From NCBI GenBank assembly GCA_963921795.1, contig OY997643.1:16427753-16491752 (forward strand): a stretch of 64,000 nucleotides of DNA. The letters are read 5' to 3'. Positions 11,201 through 42,386 of the stretch are shown here, piece after piece. This stretch comes from Nannobrachium achirus. Lineage: Eukaryota > Chordata > Actinopteri > Myctophiformes > Myctophidae. Positions within the stretch are counted from its first letter, which is position 1. Each line of letters starts with the position of its first letter. Both the position numbers and the translations under genes were made by a program. The notes beneath the pieces were generated by a model. That model did not search any database. It had not been told where the DNA came from and worked only from the letters and a program-made list of their open reading frames with translations.

Positions 11201-14200
11201 TTATAAGTGATATTCATCTAATATAATTTTGAAATTCAAGGTTAGCACCGCTCAATAATTTTTTATGACGTATTTTACGCGGCCTAAACGCGTTATGACG
11301 TATTTTACGCGGCCTAAATGCGTTATGACGTATTTTACGCGGCCTAAACGTGTTCTAAATCAGGGTGAACCAATCGAGTGCCTCTGTGACTATGACATCA
11401 TGGACAGATCAACAGAATCGAAGTGTTTCATTGGTCTAGCGAACTCATGTCATCATCATTTGTGACATCATAGTTTTGGTAAATAAGCGGTCTATAGGAG
11501 CGGTTAGCACCGCTCAAAAATAAGTGAATTTATTGCATGGTTTAGAATAAAGAGACCTTGGGGACGGTGTAGCCTCCCAACTGGACGTCCCTGGTGGTCA
11601 TATGAGGTAAACTGAGGGGAACTATGTTGGCCATCCTCTGGATCTCATGGATGACGGCGCTGGTGTAGGGTAGAGCAGTCTGGTCTGCCATGCAGGGCAG
11701 TCTGGACCATCCAATCACTCTGTCTATCTCCTCCTGGACCTTCTCTGTGCAACAGGGAGTGATGGGGTGAGAATGACCTCATTCTGTTTGGCTCAATTAA
11801 CACATTTCTAAATGATGACTTTTATCACATTTTGTTTACATGTCTGCAACATCAATTACTGGCACTGCTTTGGTGCACCTACTGCACATTACATTGTTAA
11901 GGCCAAGGTTGAAGAGCTATCACCTCAACTTTTAGGTGATAAGCTATCAACTAAAAATGTGATGGCCATCATGGACTCTCGGTGAATCACCGCGCATCTG
12001 GGCCTCTGAAACCAGGGGGCACACTGATTGGTCAAGATCGACCAATCAGTGAACGGGTTGATGGGGAGATGTCTGAAAGTAAAAACAGAGGAGAGATGTC
12101 TAGGTCCGAGTTGAGGGCTCTTCATAGCGGCTAATGACGTAATGTTGTAGTTTTCTGACTTTAAAAGACTACACCGCGGTGATGGCTTATCACAGCAGAC
12201 TGTAGGGGAGAACGGGGTAAGATGAACCACTTTTTGCTTATGTTGACCTGGAAGCAAGAAAAAGTGAGATGGCAGTAAATTCAAAACATCTAGATATATT
12301 TCAGGATGTCTGCTATCATTTGAAATTATAAGTAAGTGTCTATGACAAAGGACCATAAAAAAAGTGGTCAACTTGACCCAAGTGAGGGGTAAGTTGATCC
12401 ATGTAAAGGGGTAAGTTGACCCACGAGATACAAAGAATGTATTTACTTATCAGAAATATTTTAATAACACATTTCCCTTTTGCAAATAGTCTTATTTCCT
12501 TTCTTACGGTTTTTAAACCGTGAGAAAAATTATTAAAACCAATTAAATAATGTTTGTTATTTAGAACCTTTTAATATTTGCAATTATTAATATAATATTA
12601 AAAACTTCTCTTAAATGAGTGTATTCATCAAAATGAAAGATGATTCAGCATAATTTGAGTAGCAAAGACCTAATAAAAAATATGAATGGTGATTCACATA
12701 GTTCAACTTACCCCAAGGCATATGGTTCATCTTACCCCAGAGCCACCATTTTGACAAAACCTGGCTAGCTTAATGCTTAAGGCTCATCTTTAGCTAAATG
12801 ATTCACATAGTTTTATACATTGGGCTATCACCAACATGCATGCTATATAAGTTTAGACCTGGGTACATTTGATTTAACATAAAAATCATTATACCATAAA
12901 CGTCAAAAATTTACTTCGACCAGTAAAAAACACTTTTTGGGGTAGAAATATGCTTTCCACTTTGCCCATGTGTCTGTAAACTCCACAGCCAGGTGGAAAT
13001 GATTTTTGTGTTCTTATTTTAAGGTCAAATGACAACTCATGTGTATAGTTTTAAAAATAAAGGGGGTGGTTCATCTTACCCAGCGGTTCATCTTACCCCG
13101 TTCTCCCCTACTATGATACCCCCTTAACCTGCTTCTGGCTCTGATGTTTCAGCTTCTTTCCCTCAGGGCGTCTTACTGGTTTTAACCACTTTACCATCAT
13201 ATACATCACATACATCGGCTATCTGAACAAAGCAGACCTATACTTGATCTATGCTATGCATCATGTTGCGATATGTTGTATACTATATGAGGCCACTGGC
13301 ATAAATGACTAATATTAAGGAAGGACACCCATGATCTTACCCTGAATCTCAGGGTACTTGGCCATGTAGAGGAGGGTCCAGCGAAGGGTGGAGGATGTGG
13401 TTTCTGTGCCAGCCGCAAACAGATTTAAGCAACAAATCACCAGGTTTTCCTCATCAAAGGTTGAGTCCACATCCCCTTTACTCTAAGTAAATATATAAAC
13501 AATATCAGGACAAAATCACGGTTCACATTGATGGGACATTGAAGTTCTTCTCAGAAATGGACATGGTTGTTCATTATAGGATAATATACTCTTGGGTCAA
13601 CACATTAGGTTCAGGTCAATGTGACATGATGTCAGGTGTCAGTCACCTTGGTAATCTCGGTCAGGTAGCAGTCGATGTAGTCTCTGGGATTCATGGGATC
13701 GCAGCTCTTTTTGTGCTCTTGAATCTCTTCTCTTATCAAGTCCTTCACTTCATTCCAGATGTGCATTATGGTGTTATGTGGCCCTGGTAAATGCCTCATC
13801 AGCGTAGGAAAGGAGTTGTACAGCTGCAAAATGATTATGGAGAATGAAATGTAATATTGAAGCGTCATTGGACCAGGCCAGGGATTTTGTCATTTTAGGG
13901 GCAAGGCCACTTGGAAATTTTTTGAGGGCACAAAGGCCAAATGCCAGGGCAGGAAGGCCATCAAATAAAACAAGATTTTAGTCCATTGAAATAATTTAAT
14001 TTATGCGTCAATTGGTATTTACAATCTGATCCATGGGCAGCCCTGCACCAATAAAAGATACTGGATTGGTTTAAAAATGGACACTGTGTCTACATGACAA
14101 GAAAGAGATACTGGTGTCTACATGACAAGAACGAGACACTGTGTCTACATGTTGACAAGACAGAGATAGAAAATGGTACAGTCAGCTGGGGCATTAAAGG

Positions 14201-17200
14201 ACAACTTTAGTTTTTTACAACAAGGGTTCATATTTTACATTGTAATTAAAGAATGAGTGTTAAAATGATTTCATTTACTTCTTTCTATTGTTTTAGAGAT
14301 TCTTATTTCAGTGGTTGGGGGCATGCGTACAAGTTGCTAAATATGTCATTTTACACAGAATAAGCCAATTCCCAAGATACAACGCAACCTTTCATCGTTG
14401 GATGTGACTTATGGGGGCTAGAAGTGTTACTGTAAATAGCAATAAAGAAACTGCTGGCTTATTGTGTCTAAAAAGACATATTTAGCCACTTGTACGCATG
14501 CCCCCATGCGTACGCATGCCCCACATTTTAGCACGGTAAACACGATAAAACAATAGAACAAAGCAAATGAAAACATTTTAACACTCACTTTTTCTTTTCT
14601 CTAATTACAATCTACAATATGAACCCTTGTTGTAAAAAACTAAAGTTGTCCTTTAAGGCCACTGTGGCCTCAGGGCATGCCATTGGTTTGAGGGGCACAA
14701 GGCCAAACTGAGGGGCAACGATGGCCATGGCCTTCGTCCCTGAAATTCCTGCCCTGCATTGGACATTGATAATAGCGAATTTAAGCAACGCTACGGCGAC
14801 GGCAGATGACAACGGCAACCGGAAATGATCAGCGCTCGATAGATCAGCCTGCCGCCGTAGCAGCCGTCTGTACTACGCCAGAAGGTCCCTTTCCACGTTG
14901 TGCCTTAAACGTCAGCTCCATAGACACGTCGCCATGAGAACCAAAGCGTTCAGTGAAAGAGGTGGGACCCCGTCGCCGACGGCTCTTTGCTTAATGATTT
15001 GGACCGCATCGGCGATTGCGTCATAGCAGCCGTAGTCCCGCCTCACGTCGCGGTAGTAGAAACGGGCTCCTTAAATTCCCCAATACATTTACACCACAGC
15101 AACCTAGAGGAGAGCATGGTTGAGTCGTTTCAGCACCCTCTGGTGGACAACTTTTAAGACATTGTGACAGAGTATACTGTACTGTACATACATACTGTAC
15201 TGTACATACCGTACATGCATAGCCTACTGTACATGCATACAGTCAATCATGACAATAATATCGCATAATGATGAATTACGGTATAGTAATTGTAGCAGTA
15301 GTGCATTGCCTACATCTCCCAGGATGCTTTGGGGCGGGGGTTACTTCCTGAAAGACTAGTAAACAGTACAGTTGCACGTTACTCCACTGTGTCCTGTGTC
15401 TATCTTTATACATGGTGTCAGAGAGTGAAAAAGGACTCAAAAATCACCGCGATTGGAACGCAAAACGGCGGACGTCAAGAAGATATTCGGGAGAACGTTC
15501 TATGCCGACGTTAAAAAAAAAGAAAAAAAAAGTGAATAAGGATGTATGTCCCATTGTGCATTTGAAAAGTTTATTGTGCATTTGAAAAAGTTTAAATAAT
15601 CCATTGTGTGATATCAGTTCATGTGCAGTTGAAAAGTTTAAGATCATTCAGTTCATTTGAGAAGTTAAAGAAAATGTCTTTGCTGAGCTAAGAAGGGGAG
15701 GTGTAGCAGTAGTGCATTGCCTACATCTCCCAGGATGCTTTGGGGCGGGGGTTACTTCCTGAAAGACTAGTAAACAGTACAGTTGCACGTTACTCCACTG
15801 TGTCCTGTGTCTATCTTTATACAGTAATGAGCAGAATATGTGGAACATACCTGAGCCCAAATAGAGCCATGTAACTGAAGAGCACGGTCAAATTTCCCAA
15901 TCAAATTCCTCAGCTTCTCATCGGTGTATTCAAAGCGATGTCCAAACACCAGGGAGCAGATAATGTTGGAGACAGCATTTTGGAAGGCAAAGTGGGGCTG
16001 AAAGGGCCTGCCTGAACAAAGCAAATGTATTGTATTGTTTTAAATGTGTCCAATGCATGGGTTTAAGTCAGGGGCGTCATTTGAGGAAACAGGGTATGGC
16101 AACCGCCATGCTCTATCGTTCATATTTAACCTCAAATTGAGGGGAACCCTCACCCTTTATGCATGTTGTACCCAACTCTTAATTGTTTAGCAGATTAATC
16201 TGATCCATCTACATGTGTATAATTTACATAAGCGTTTTATTGTATGCAACCATGATTGACAGGCGTATTCAGCGTTTACCTTGGTGCTCAGAGAAATGCT
16301 TGGCTAAATGTGTGAATTCATCCAGGACCGCTGGTTCCAGGGATTTCTTGCCGACTCCAAAGTATTTGAGAGTGGAAAGAGCAAAACGCCTCTGCTGTTT
16401 CCACAGATGTCCACTGCAGAACACTAAACCTGTGGACACACCTTTACATTTAAAAAGGTATTTGTTTCCAGTTTCCACTGCCATAATATCGTCCTTGTCG
16501 GGTGGAAACCTTGTATGTCTAAGACCGTTCGTTTTGTATTTATCATTTTAAAAATGAACTAAACTAGTGAAAACAGCAGATCTACAAGCACACAACGCCC
16601 ATACAAGGCTGTCGCACTACTTTTGTGCGACAGCCTTGTATGATGAAGCAGGGCTTTACTTGGTGAAAAAACGTACAAACTTGAAACTTGGAGATACAAG
16701 GTTTCTGCCCGACAGTGACGATATGTAACAACCATGGCTGACACTTACATATTCAATTTGATTGTGGGACAGATATGAATTAAAATTTCCTTCATAAGTC
16801 CATAGAGTATTATTATGTTATTAATGGGTATATTCTCACATTGAATGATTGTACCAACAGTATAATGATTTAGTAACTATGCCCTGGTAATCGTTGATGG
16901 AGGTGTGACAAACCTTTTTCCAGGGCTGCAGAAGAAAAGTGTTATCTGTGTGGTCACAACCCCACCTACAGTAATGTTTACCCTCCACTTCTACAGGGCA
17001 GGTCACAGTCAACCTTATTTACAGAGAGTTTGTGTTTGGCCTTTTACTCAATCTTTTGTCAAGTAAATTTGGAATTCCTTAAGCTTAATTGTAGATCTGC
17101 TATTTTCAAAATATTTTTTAATACATTGTATATTATAAAACTTGTGAAATGGGACATTCTGCATATAGTGAGCACTTTCTTCTTTTGGTACTTTAAAGGG

Positions 17201-19776
17201 ATATTCGACTTTCAAAAAAACTTTTGGTCATTTTATTCTCTACTCAGTCTTTTGTGAACACCCTGGACAGTTTTTCATTTGCTTGATTCAATATTTAGAT
17301 ATTTGATATTCATTTTTTCAGACACTCCCCATCCAGGGCCCATTCCTATACAAACCCATTGTAACTTCAAACAAAAGACTGAGTAGAGTATAAAATGATC
17401 AAAAGCTTTTTTTTTTCTTTTTTCTTTAGTGGAATATCAATTTAAGTACATTTTGATTCCAATTATTTTGCACTTTTACTAAGTAAATTCGGAATTCCAG
17501 ACTTTTACTTGTAACAAACAGAGTATTTCCCACATTGCAGTATTGAAACTCTTTCAAGTTAAACATATTTTTCAAACATCTTTTTAGTATTTTGTTCCAG
17601 GCCTGGGTTAGAGTGTCTGTTCTCTCACCTTTATGGTTGCATATGTCCTTTCCCTCCAGAGGCAGGAATGGCCGGTCTGCCACGCAGTCCGCCTGGGTTA
17701 CCAGAGCCTCTTTGACCGCCTTGAAGCCATTCAACACCACTGTCCAGCTCTGGCCCAATCTCATGCTGTACACATCACCATACTTCTCTGACAGCTGGGA
17801 GGAGTGTTGCAAACGTTATTCAAAAATGTAATTTCTCACAACCAAAGGGGAATACCACTCATTTTCAACATTGAACCACCATATACCTTAGAGCTGTTGA
17901 TATGGTTCAATGTTGAAAATGAGTGGTATTCCCCTTTAAGACATTCTAAAACAAGCAAGAGTCATTATTTTGCAAAAAGCTGTCAAAGAATAATTTCTTT
18001 GCATTTTCTATTCCATTTATAGGCAATAATAACAACAATCAATTTTTTTTTTTTTTTACAATACACCCACCAGTTATTAAAATATAAGCCTCTACCAAAC
18101 TGTAGACATGTAAGTTATTAAGGTGCATTTAATAGGGTAAAAATATAACTGATAACTATACAAATGAAACCTTTCCAGTTGATTACTTACATTAAAACAA
18201 AGCATTGTTGTATTGCAAGTTTTCTGAAATTATATTTTTAAATATGCAAATTAGGCATTATATGCACAAAAATGCCCAATTTGCATGTATTTTGGGGACA
18301 TAAATCTGAAGATTGGATAACGGCATATTCAAAACTATTGTTTCATTTTCTTGACATATTAGTGACAAAACAAATTACAGATGATGAACTTAGAGAATAT
18401 GGTGAACTTTGATAATTAGGGTTGAATAGGTGACCAGGTGCACCTATATTGTTGATTAGACACTACTTTTTTACCACTAAAGGCCCATTCCCACTGGGCC
18501 AGATAACAGATGAAAAAAATCTCTTTCTCCAGATATTTTTCCATTCAAGTGGATGGTAGATACAGATAAAAAAAAAATGTAACCGATAAAACAAATATCT
18601 GTGACAGATATATTTTATCTGGAAAAATATCTGGAGAAAGATTTCTTTTATCTGTTATCTGGTCCAGTGGGAATGGGCCTTAACAGACATCTTTACTATT
18701 TGGTAGAGCATATTTTTTTTAAACAAGTATAAAATCTTACTTATAGAACTATTTCAGCATATATTATAATGACAAAACATTTAATGTATCATAATAACAA
18801 CAATGAATTAGTAGAAGTTGTTTTTAATACTTTAGTTTTACTTTCAATACCTTTACCATCAACTGACAAATTTATCGTTTGGTAAAGCATGCTTTCAAAA
18901 ATCTTTTTTTTACCATTATTCGATTTATTTTTATTTCATTTTGTTACACATACATACCGTATGTAACAAAATGCAATAAAACAGTAACAGTAACAGTTCA
19001 GTAACATCTCTGAGATGATAATATGTAAACAATAATCATCCTAGCTTTGAAATTCCTGCAGGAGAGAGCCCAGCTGATTTCCTTGTCAGATTTCCTCTGT
19101 GTCACATGACTTGGAAAACATGGTGTGTGATGTCACTGCACCCTCAGGTGGATATTATTGGCCATCAAACACCTCAACCAAATGGTAGAGATGGCTGAAT
19201 GAGGTTGAGTTAATTTCAGCATTGTTTTCAATGAGAAATAGTGACTTCAAATGTGCTCTACTGTTTGGTTGAGAGAACTGTTAAACTAAGGGTTAATCCA
19301 GAGCAATTTACAGATGCATAAAAAAGAATCACCTTGGAATCTAGGCTCATATGTAAATCAACAACCTATCAGTGCAAACAGTATGATTTCAACCAAAAAC
19401 CTTACACACTAAATGACTCAAATGAAGCTGGTGGTTAGTCTACACAACATGCTGGTAGGCCTAAGCACATGAAATGACCACTGGATACTTCATGAGTAGC
19501 TTGTTATTATGACTAAATTGTAAATTGTACACAGCTGACATGAATTCTCAGTCACTTTACCTCAGTCAGACTCATGTGGGCCCTGCTAAAGTCAACAGTG
19601 AATATGTTCCCAACGAGAGGCAACATCCTGGGCCCCGGAGGGAAGCTACCGGTCCGGCGGTTCTTGAAAAAGTCTCCTAATATCAAGAAGAAGATGAAGA
19701 AGACGAGCAGAAGCAGAATGTCTGCCCAGTGCCACATGGACCACACAGATACAGTAGAGTTTGAATCCATCTTCAT
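8210..19776 (-). CDS. Cytochrome P450 family 2 (CYP2J/2N/2P/2AD-like), copy A
   Basis: A microsomal haem monooxygenase of the CYP2 family, which oxidises fatty acids or xenobiotics. The exact subfamily is not settled. Nine exons: 19776-19561, 17794-17629, 16429-16280, 16011-15851, 13823-13647, 13482-13341, 11744-11557, 9785-9644, 8394-8210. All have GT-AG borders, and the lengths 150, 161, 177, 142, 188 and 142 are the classic CYP2 pattern. The 508-residue product has an N-terminal membrane anchor (about 14-36), the hinge FPPGPRMLP (45-53), the I-helix oxygen motif AAGTETTS (313-320), the K-helix EIQR (371-374) and the haem motif [10 protein letters not shown] with Cys452. It ends SLRHHQ. There are no stops or frameshifts. 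ATGs at codons 1 and 3 are both possible starts. Its tandem twin, copy B, starts 1.5 kb upstream. Confidence 0.95.
8470..8886. mobile_element. hAT MITE in CYP2 copy A intron 8, hairpin core
   Basis: The ends CAGTGGTCC and GAACCACTG are flanked by a perfect 8-bp duplication CCTTAACA (8462-8469 and 8887-8894). The hairpin core is at 8581-8653. The matching position in copy B (near 21585) lacks it, so it inserted after the duplication. Half copies of this family are at 52700-52918 and 62424-62650. Confidence 0.92.
8960..9345 (+). mobile_element. LINE endonuclease-domain fragment
   Basis: The plus-strand translation resembles the C-terminal half of the apurinic-type endonuclease of L2/CR1-like LINEs: an NIHV block, then [20 protein letters not shown] and [11 protein letters not shown]. 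Stops and frame changes are scattered upstream of 9095. It is a dead fragment in copy A intron 8 that copy B lacks. Confidence 0.75.
9827..10030. mobile_element. Half copy of the AGGGATAGGACGAT MITE
   Basis: It begins with a half hairpin (GAGCTTGTAGATCGGCTATT) and continues with the right half seen at 2990-3190. The same truncated copy is in CYP2 copy B at about 22240-22460, so it predates the gene duplication. A hAT end lies at 10290-10322. The rest of 10031-10420 is unremarkable. Confidence 0.7.
10421..10790 (+). mobile_element. SINE-like element in CYP2 intron 7 (copy A)
   Basis: It contains GTTTGCATGTTCTCCCCGTG, a block shared by many teleost SINEs, and a long GC-rich body. An allied copy sits at 22545-22890 in copy B, so the insertion predates the gene duplication. 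The tRNA head is not recognisable. Confidence 0.55.
10792..11533. mobile_element. Insertion with GAGCGGTG ends and a 30-bp triplet
   Basis: Present in copy A intron 7 and absent at the paired site in copy B (near 22894). GTGAGCGGTG (10840) and GCACCGCTCAA (11249, 11505) mark its parts. Bases 11263-11352 hold three tandem 30-bp units with TGACGTATTTTACGCGGCC. Similar GAGCGGTG ends recur at about 53712 and 56017-56275. It has no coding capacity. Confidence 0.6.
12205..13108. mobile_element. TA-targeted MITE in CYP2 copy A intron 6
   Basis: The termini GGGGAGAACGGGGTAAGATG and its complement are flanked by TA on both sides, with subterminal repeats of GGTTCATCTTACCC. About 0.9 kb, non-coding. 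The TA target suggests the Tc1/mariner group. Confidence 0.85.
13890..14760. mobile_element. Dispersed repeat split by a TTAA MITE (copy A intron 4)
   Basis: One end has TTTTAGGGGCAAGGCCAC, the other GGCCATGGCCTTCGTCCCTG. It is split by the TTAA MITE at 14198-14652. A copy without that MITE lies at 31495-32165 in CYP2 copy B, and an inverted copy at 53316-53705. It looks like a non-autonomous DNA element of unknown class. Confidence 0.7.
14198..14652. mobile_element. TTAA-targeted MITE
   Basis: The inverted ends begin AGGACAACTTTAGTTTTTTA, flanked by TTAA on both sides (14194-14197, 14653-14656). The paired copy B sequence at about 32092 has one uninterrupted TTAA, and so does the inverted host repeat at 53412. 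The TTAA target points to the piggyBac group. Confidence 0.92.
14765..15080. repeat. GC-rich MITE-like segment, copy A intron 4
   Basis: AATTTAAG at the left and CTTAAATT at the right bound a CpG-rich core with GACGGC, GTCGCC and GCAGCCGT motifs in both orientations. It is not present in copy B. The element type is uncertain. Confidence 0.5.
15291..15823. mobile_element. Miniature LTR retroelement (TRIM-like), complete
   Basis: Two direct repeats of 122 bp (15291-15412 and 15702-15823) start TG and end CA and are identical by eye. They flank about 290 bp of non-coding sequence. A primer-binding-type TGGTGTCAGAGAG follows the first repeat and a purine tract GAAGGGGAGG precedes the second. A perfect 5-bp duplication GTAAT flanks the whole. 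CYP2 copy B has the empty site (about 32295). It is a young, non-autonomous element. Confidence 0.92.
16486..16724. mobile_element. ATAT-targeted MITE in CYP2 copy A intron 2
   Basis: Ends of the CGTC-TTGTCGGG-GGAAACCTTG type face inward between two ATAT sequences. CYP2 copy B has a single ATAT at the paired site (about 33418), an empty site. Half of the hairpin core remains (from 16569), followed by a second inverted repeat around TGTCGCAC. Confidence 0.88.
17845..17940. repeat. Hairpin, CYP2 copy A intron 1
   Basis: GGGGAATACCACTCATTTTC and its complement form arms of about 40 bp. In copy B the left arm has been altered by another inverted repeat (35968-36200). A second palindrome lies at 18478-18683. 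Confidence 0.8.
18478..18683. repeat. Palindromic MITE-like element
   Basis: Arms of about 70 bp start AAGGCCCATTCCCACTGG and end with the complement. It lies in CYP2 copy A intron 1, in a 1.3-kb part that is missing from copy B. Bases 18684-19550 show nothing more. Confidence 0.85.
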
Positions 19777-19920
19777 AGTATGTATAGGCAGGCTCCTGTT
19801 CTATAGTAAAAACATTCCTCTGCCCTGTTTTGCCTTCTGTCAACTGATCCGCATTAGGCAATCAACAACCAATCAAACACTACTGAAGCTGGACTTTGGC
19901 CTTTTATTTTATTTGTGGTA
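19777..19920 (-). promoter_or_regulatory. CYP2 copy A proximal promoter
   Basis: On the minus strand CAAAGTCCA (19898-19890) matches the HNF4-specific motif. It is preceded by an AT-rich AAATAAAATAAAAGG block that could serve as a TATA element and followed by ATTGGTTG, an inverted CCAAT box. The same AT-rich block, HNF4-type motif and spacing occur upstream of copy B (about 41395-41425). HNF4 control would fit liver expression; this is inference from motifs. Confidence 0.4.
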
Positions 19921-20529
19921 AATACCGACAATCATACTTTAAACACTGTTAATCAGTTGCCCCATCTACCACAGTCCTCTGTCTGTCCTTGTTTTGCCTT
20001 CTGTTGCTCTTTGACAAGTGAATCAGTGATTGACAGTGATTGGCTGCAGGTGCGAGACATAGACAGGTAGACTCCTCCTCCGGCTCTGGGGCGTAAAAGG
20101 GGGGAAACACTGCCCTCTGCTGATTTTTTCACTGCACGGAATCTGTTCCTATAAGAGATTATGACTGACAAAACAGTAACAGATCATATAGACCTACTTT
20201 AGGCCTACATGCTAAATTATTGTCCACAAAAGCCAGACTAATGTCAGTAAGATAAAATACATTAACATTAGACATTAGAACAATCCAAAGTGTATTATTC
20301 ATGCTAAATTATTATTTTATTATTATTTATTATAATTGAAAAGTTGACTATTCTATACTTCTATTGATCTGTTTAGCAGTCTATGATAATGTGTCGTCCA
20401 ATGCATTCCCTATGGAAGATTCATGGTTTCATGCCTCAAGCGAGCCTCTTGGCTTAAATCAAGCTTGATTTAAGGGGTACCATTAACTTTAAAGGAATAA
20501 TAATAATAATAATGATCATAATAATCAGC

Positions 20530-20717
20530 TTTAAGTATAGCATGTTAGGGGTCAAACTAGGGTTTTTTCATGATTTGTTTTGCACAAAAACAATCCTTGG
20601 GCTAAAAACGTCCATAGCCACTTTTCCAGGTAATTGTGGGGCTGTTTCTAGCCCAAGAAGTGTTTTTCGTGCAAAACAAATGCTTGCTCATAATCATGAA
20701 AAAACCCTAGTTCTCTA
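20530..20717. repeat. Hairpin element, GTTTTTCATGAT ends
   Basis: Arms with CTAGGGTTTTTTCATGAT and the complement. Paired with 41635-41805 upstream of copy B and related to the longer palindrome at 48007-48603. Bases 19921-20529 hold no gene. Confidence 0.75.
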
Positions 20718-20939
20718 TTTTGACTAATTTGAATTCTTTTCAAATATACTTTCTACTTTTACTCAAGTGACATTCCGAATACAGGCCTTTTACTTGTAAC
20801 AGAGTATATTTACATGATGGTTTTGCTACTTTTATTTCAGTCAATAGTCCTTCTTCCCCCGCTGCTCATCAACCATTCCAATTCAAACAAGTCACTACAG
20901 TATATAAAAATATAAAGCGCTATGTCTTTATCAACCTAT

Positions 20940-21325
20940 ATGGTATAGACATCAAAGGGGGCTTGAGCCCCTGCCCTTTTACCCGTCTGTAAAAAGTGCC
21001 CTCTCCAGACCATGAATGCAGTTTTTACTATGGTGAAAGAAATGCAAATGTCCTCTTTCCATGCCATATAAGGCAGCATTTAAGAGAATTGCCTTGTCAA
21101 AACTCTCCTGAACTTGAATGCAGCATCTTATGTTGAAAGAATTGCCCACTCTGTGTAGAAATCCATCCTGTACGCCACCTCTCCAGTATTGCCTTTATTA
21201 TGCTTAGTTTAGTGTGGTATCAAGTACCGAAAATAGCCGACCTCTGCTATTTTCAATATTTTCACCAAAAGGCCCTTTTAGAAATGTCAGCCCCTGCCTC
21301 TCTAACATTCTCTGCACGTCCCTGC
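20940..21325. mobile_element. Dispersed repeat at the CYP2 duplication junction
   Basis: It begins ATAGACATCAAAGGGGGC and ends TTCTCTGCACGTCCCTGC. Further copies are at about 42028-42386 and 55165-55612. The CYP2 copy B exon 9 homology begins at 21326, so this repeat's end coincides with the tandem duplication breakpoint. A collapsed hairpin core remnant is at 21226-21256. Confidence 0.8.
21194..21199 (-). terminator. Candidate poly(A) signal of CYP2 copy B, inside a repeat
   Basis: AATAAA on the minus strand about 135 bases after the copy B stop codon. Copy B lost the copy A 3'UTR at the duplication breakpoint, so this signal would be borrowed from the repeat. Inference. Confidence 0.4.
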
Positions 21326-21331
21326 ATGGAA

Positions 21332-41310
<19,979 letters not shown>

Positions 41311-41425
41311 AGAATGTATAGGCTCCTCTGCCCTGTTTTGCCTTCTGTCAACTGATCCGCCTTAGGTAATCAACAACCATTCAAACATACACTAAGCTGG
41401 ACTTTGGCCTTTTATTTTATTTGTG
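41311..41425 (-). promoter_or_regulatory. CYP2 copy B proximal promoter
   Basis: The HNF4-type CAAAGTCCA and the AT-rich AATAAAATAAAAGG block of copy A are kept at about 41395-41420, with small indels between them and the ATG. The hairpin element at 41635-41805 lies upstream. Confidence 0.35.
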
Positions 41426-42027
41426 GTAAATACATACTTTAAACACTGTTAATCAGTTGCCCCATCTACCACAGTCCTCTGTCTGTCTCTCTTTCATGGC
41501 CTTGCCTTCTGTTGCTCTTTGACAAGTGGACTCAGTGATTGACAGTGACTGCACGAGACATAGACGGGAGAGTGTTTTTTGCAGGACGTTCAGTCCGAGT
41601 GTATCAAAAAGGCAACTGGGTTAAGGCAGTGAGTAGCATGTTAGGGGTCAAACTAGGGTTTTTTCATGATTCTGAATCCATTGCAGCATTTGTTTTGCAC
41701 AAAAACACTCATTGGGCTAAAAACGTGGGGCTGTTTCTAGCCCAAGGAGTGTTTTTCGTGCAAAACAAATGCTTGCTCAGAATCATGAAAAAAAAAACCT
41801 AGTTCTCTATTTTTACTAATTTGAATACTTTTCAAATATACTTTCTACTTTTACTCAAGTGACATTCCGAATACAGGCCCTTTTACTTGTAACAGAGTAT
41901 ATTTACATGATGGTATTGCTACTTTTATTTCAGTCAGTAGGCTGCTTCTTCCCCCGCTGCTCATCAACCACTACAGTCACTACAGTATATAATAATATAA
42001 AGCGCTATATTTATCAACCTATATGGT

Positions 42028-42386
42028 ATAGACATCAAAGGGGGCTTGAGCCCCTGCCCTTTTACTTGTCTGTAAAAAGTGCCCTCTCCAGACCATGCAC
42101 GCCGTTTTCACTATGGTGAAAGAAATGAAAATGCAGCATTCAAGAGAATTGCGCCTTGTCCAAACTCTCCTGAATGTATTACGATCTCCTGAGATCTTAT
42201 GTTGAAAGAATTGCCCTCTCTGAGTAAAAATCCATGCCGTTACACCACATCTCCGGTATTGATTTGATTATGCTTAGTTCAGAGTGGTATCAAGCACCGA
42301 ACATAATTTTCGATATTTTCACCAAAAGGCCCTTTTAGAGATTTCAGCCCCTGCCTATATAACATTCTCTGCACGTCCCTGCCTGC
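42028..42386. mobile_element. Dispersed repeat at the outer end of CYP2 copy B
   Basis: Partner of 20940-21325, ending again with TCTCTGCACGTCCCTGC. It marks the end of the duplicated block. Bases 42387-42780 are unique and unremarkable. Confidence 0.75.

Noticed and set aside
11925-12371. Open frame of 148 codons, minus strand
   Set aside because: It runs from intron sequence into the end of the TA MITE, with no domain or splice support.
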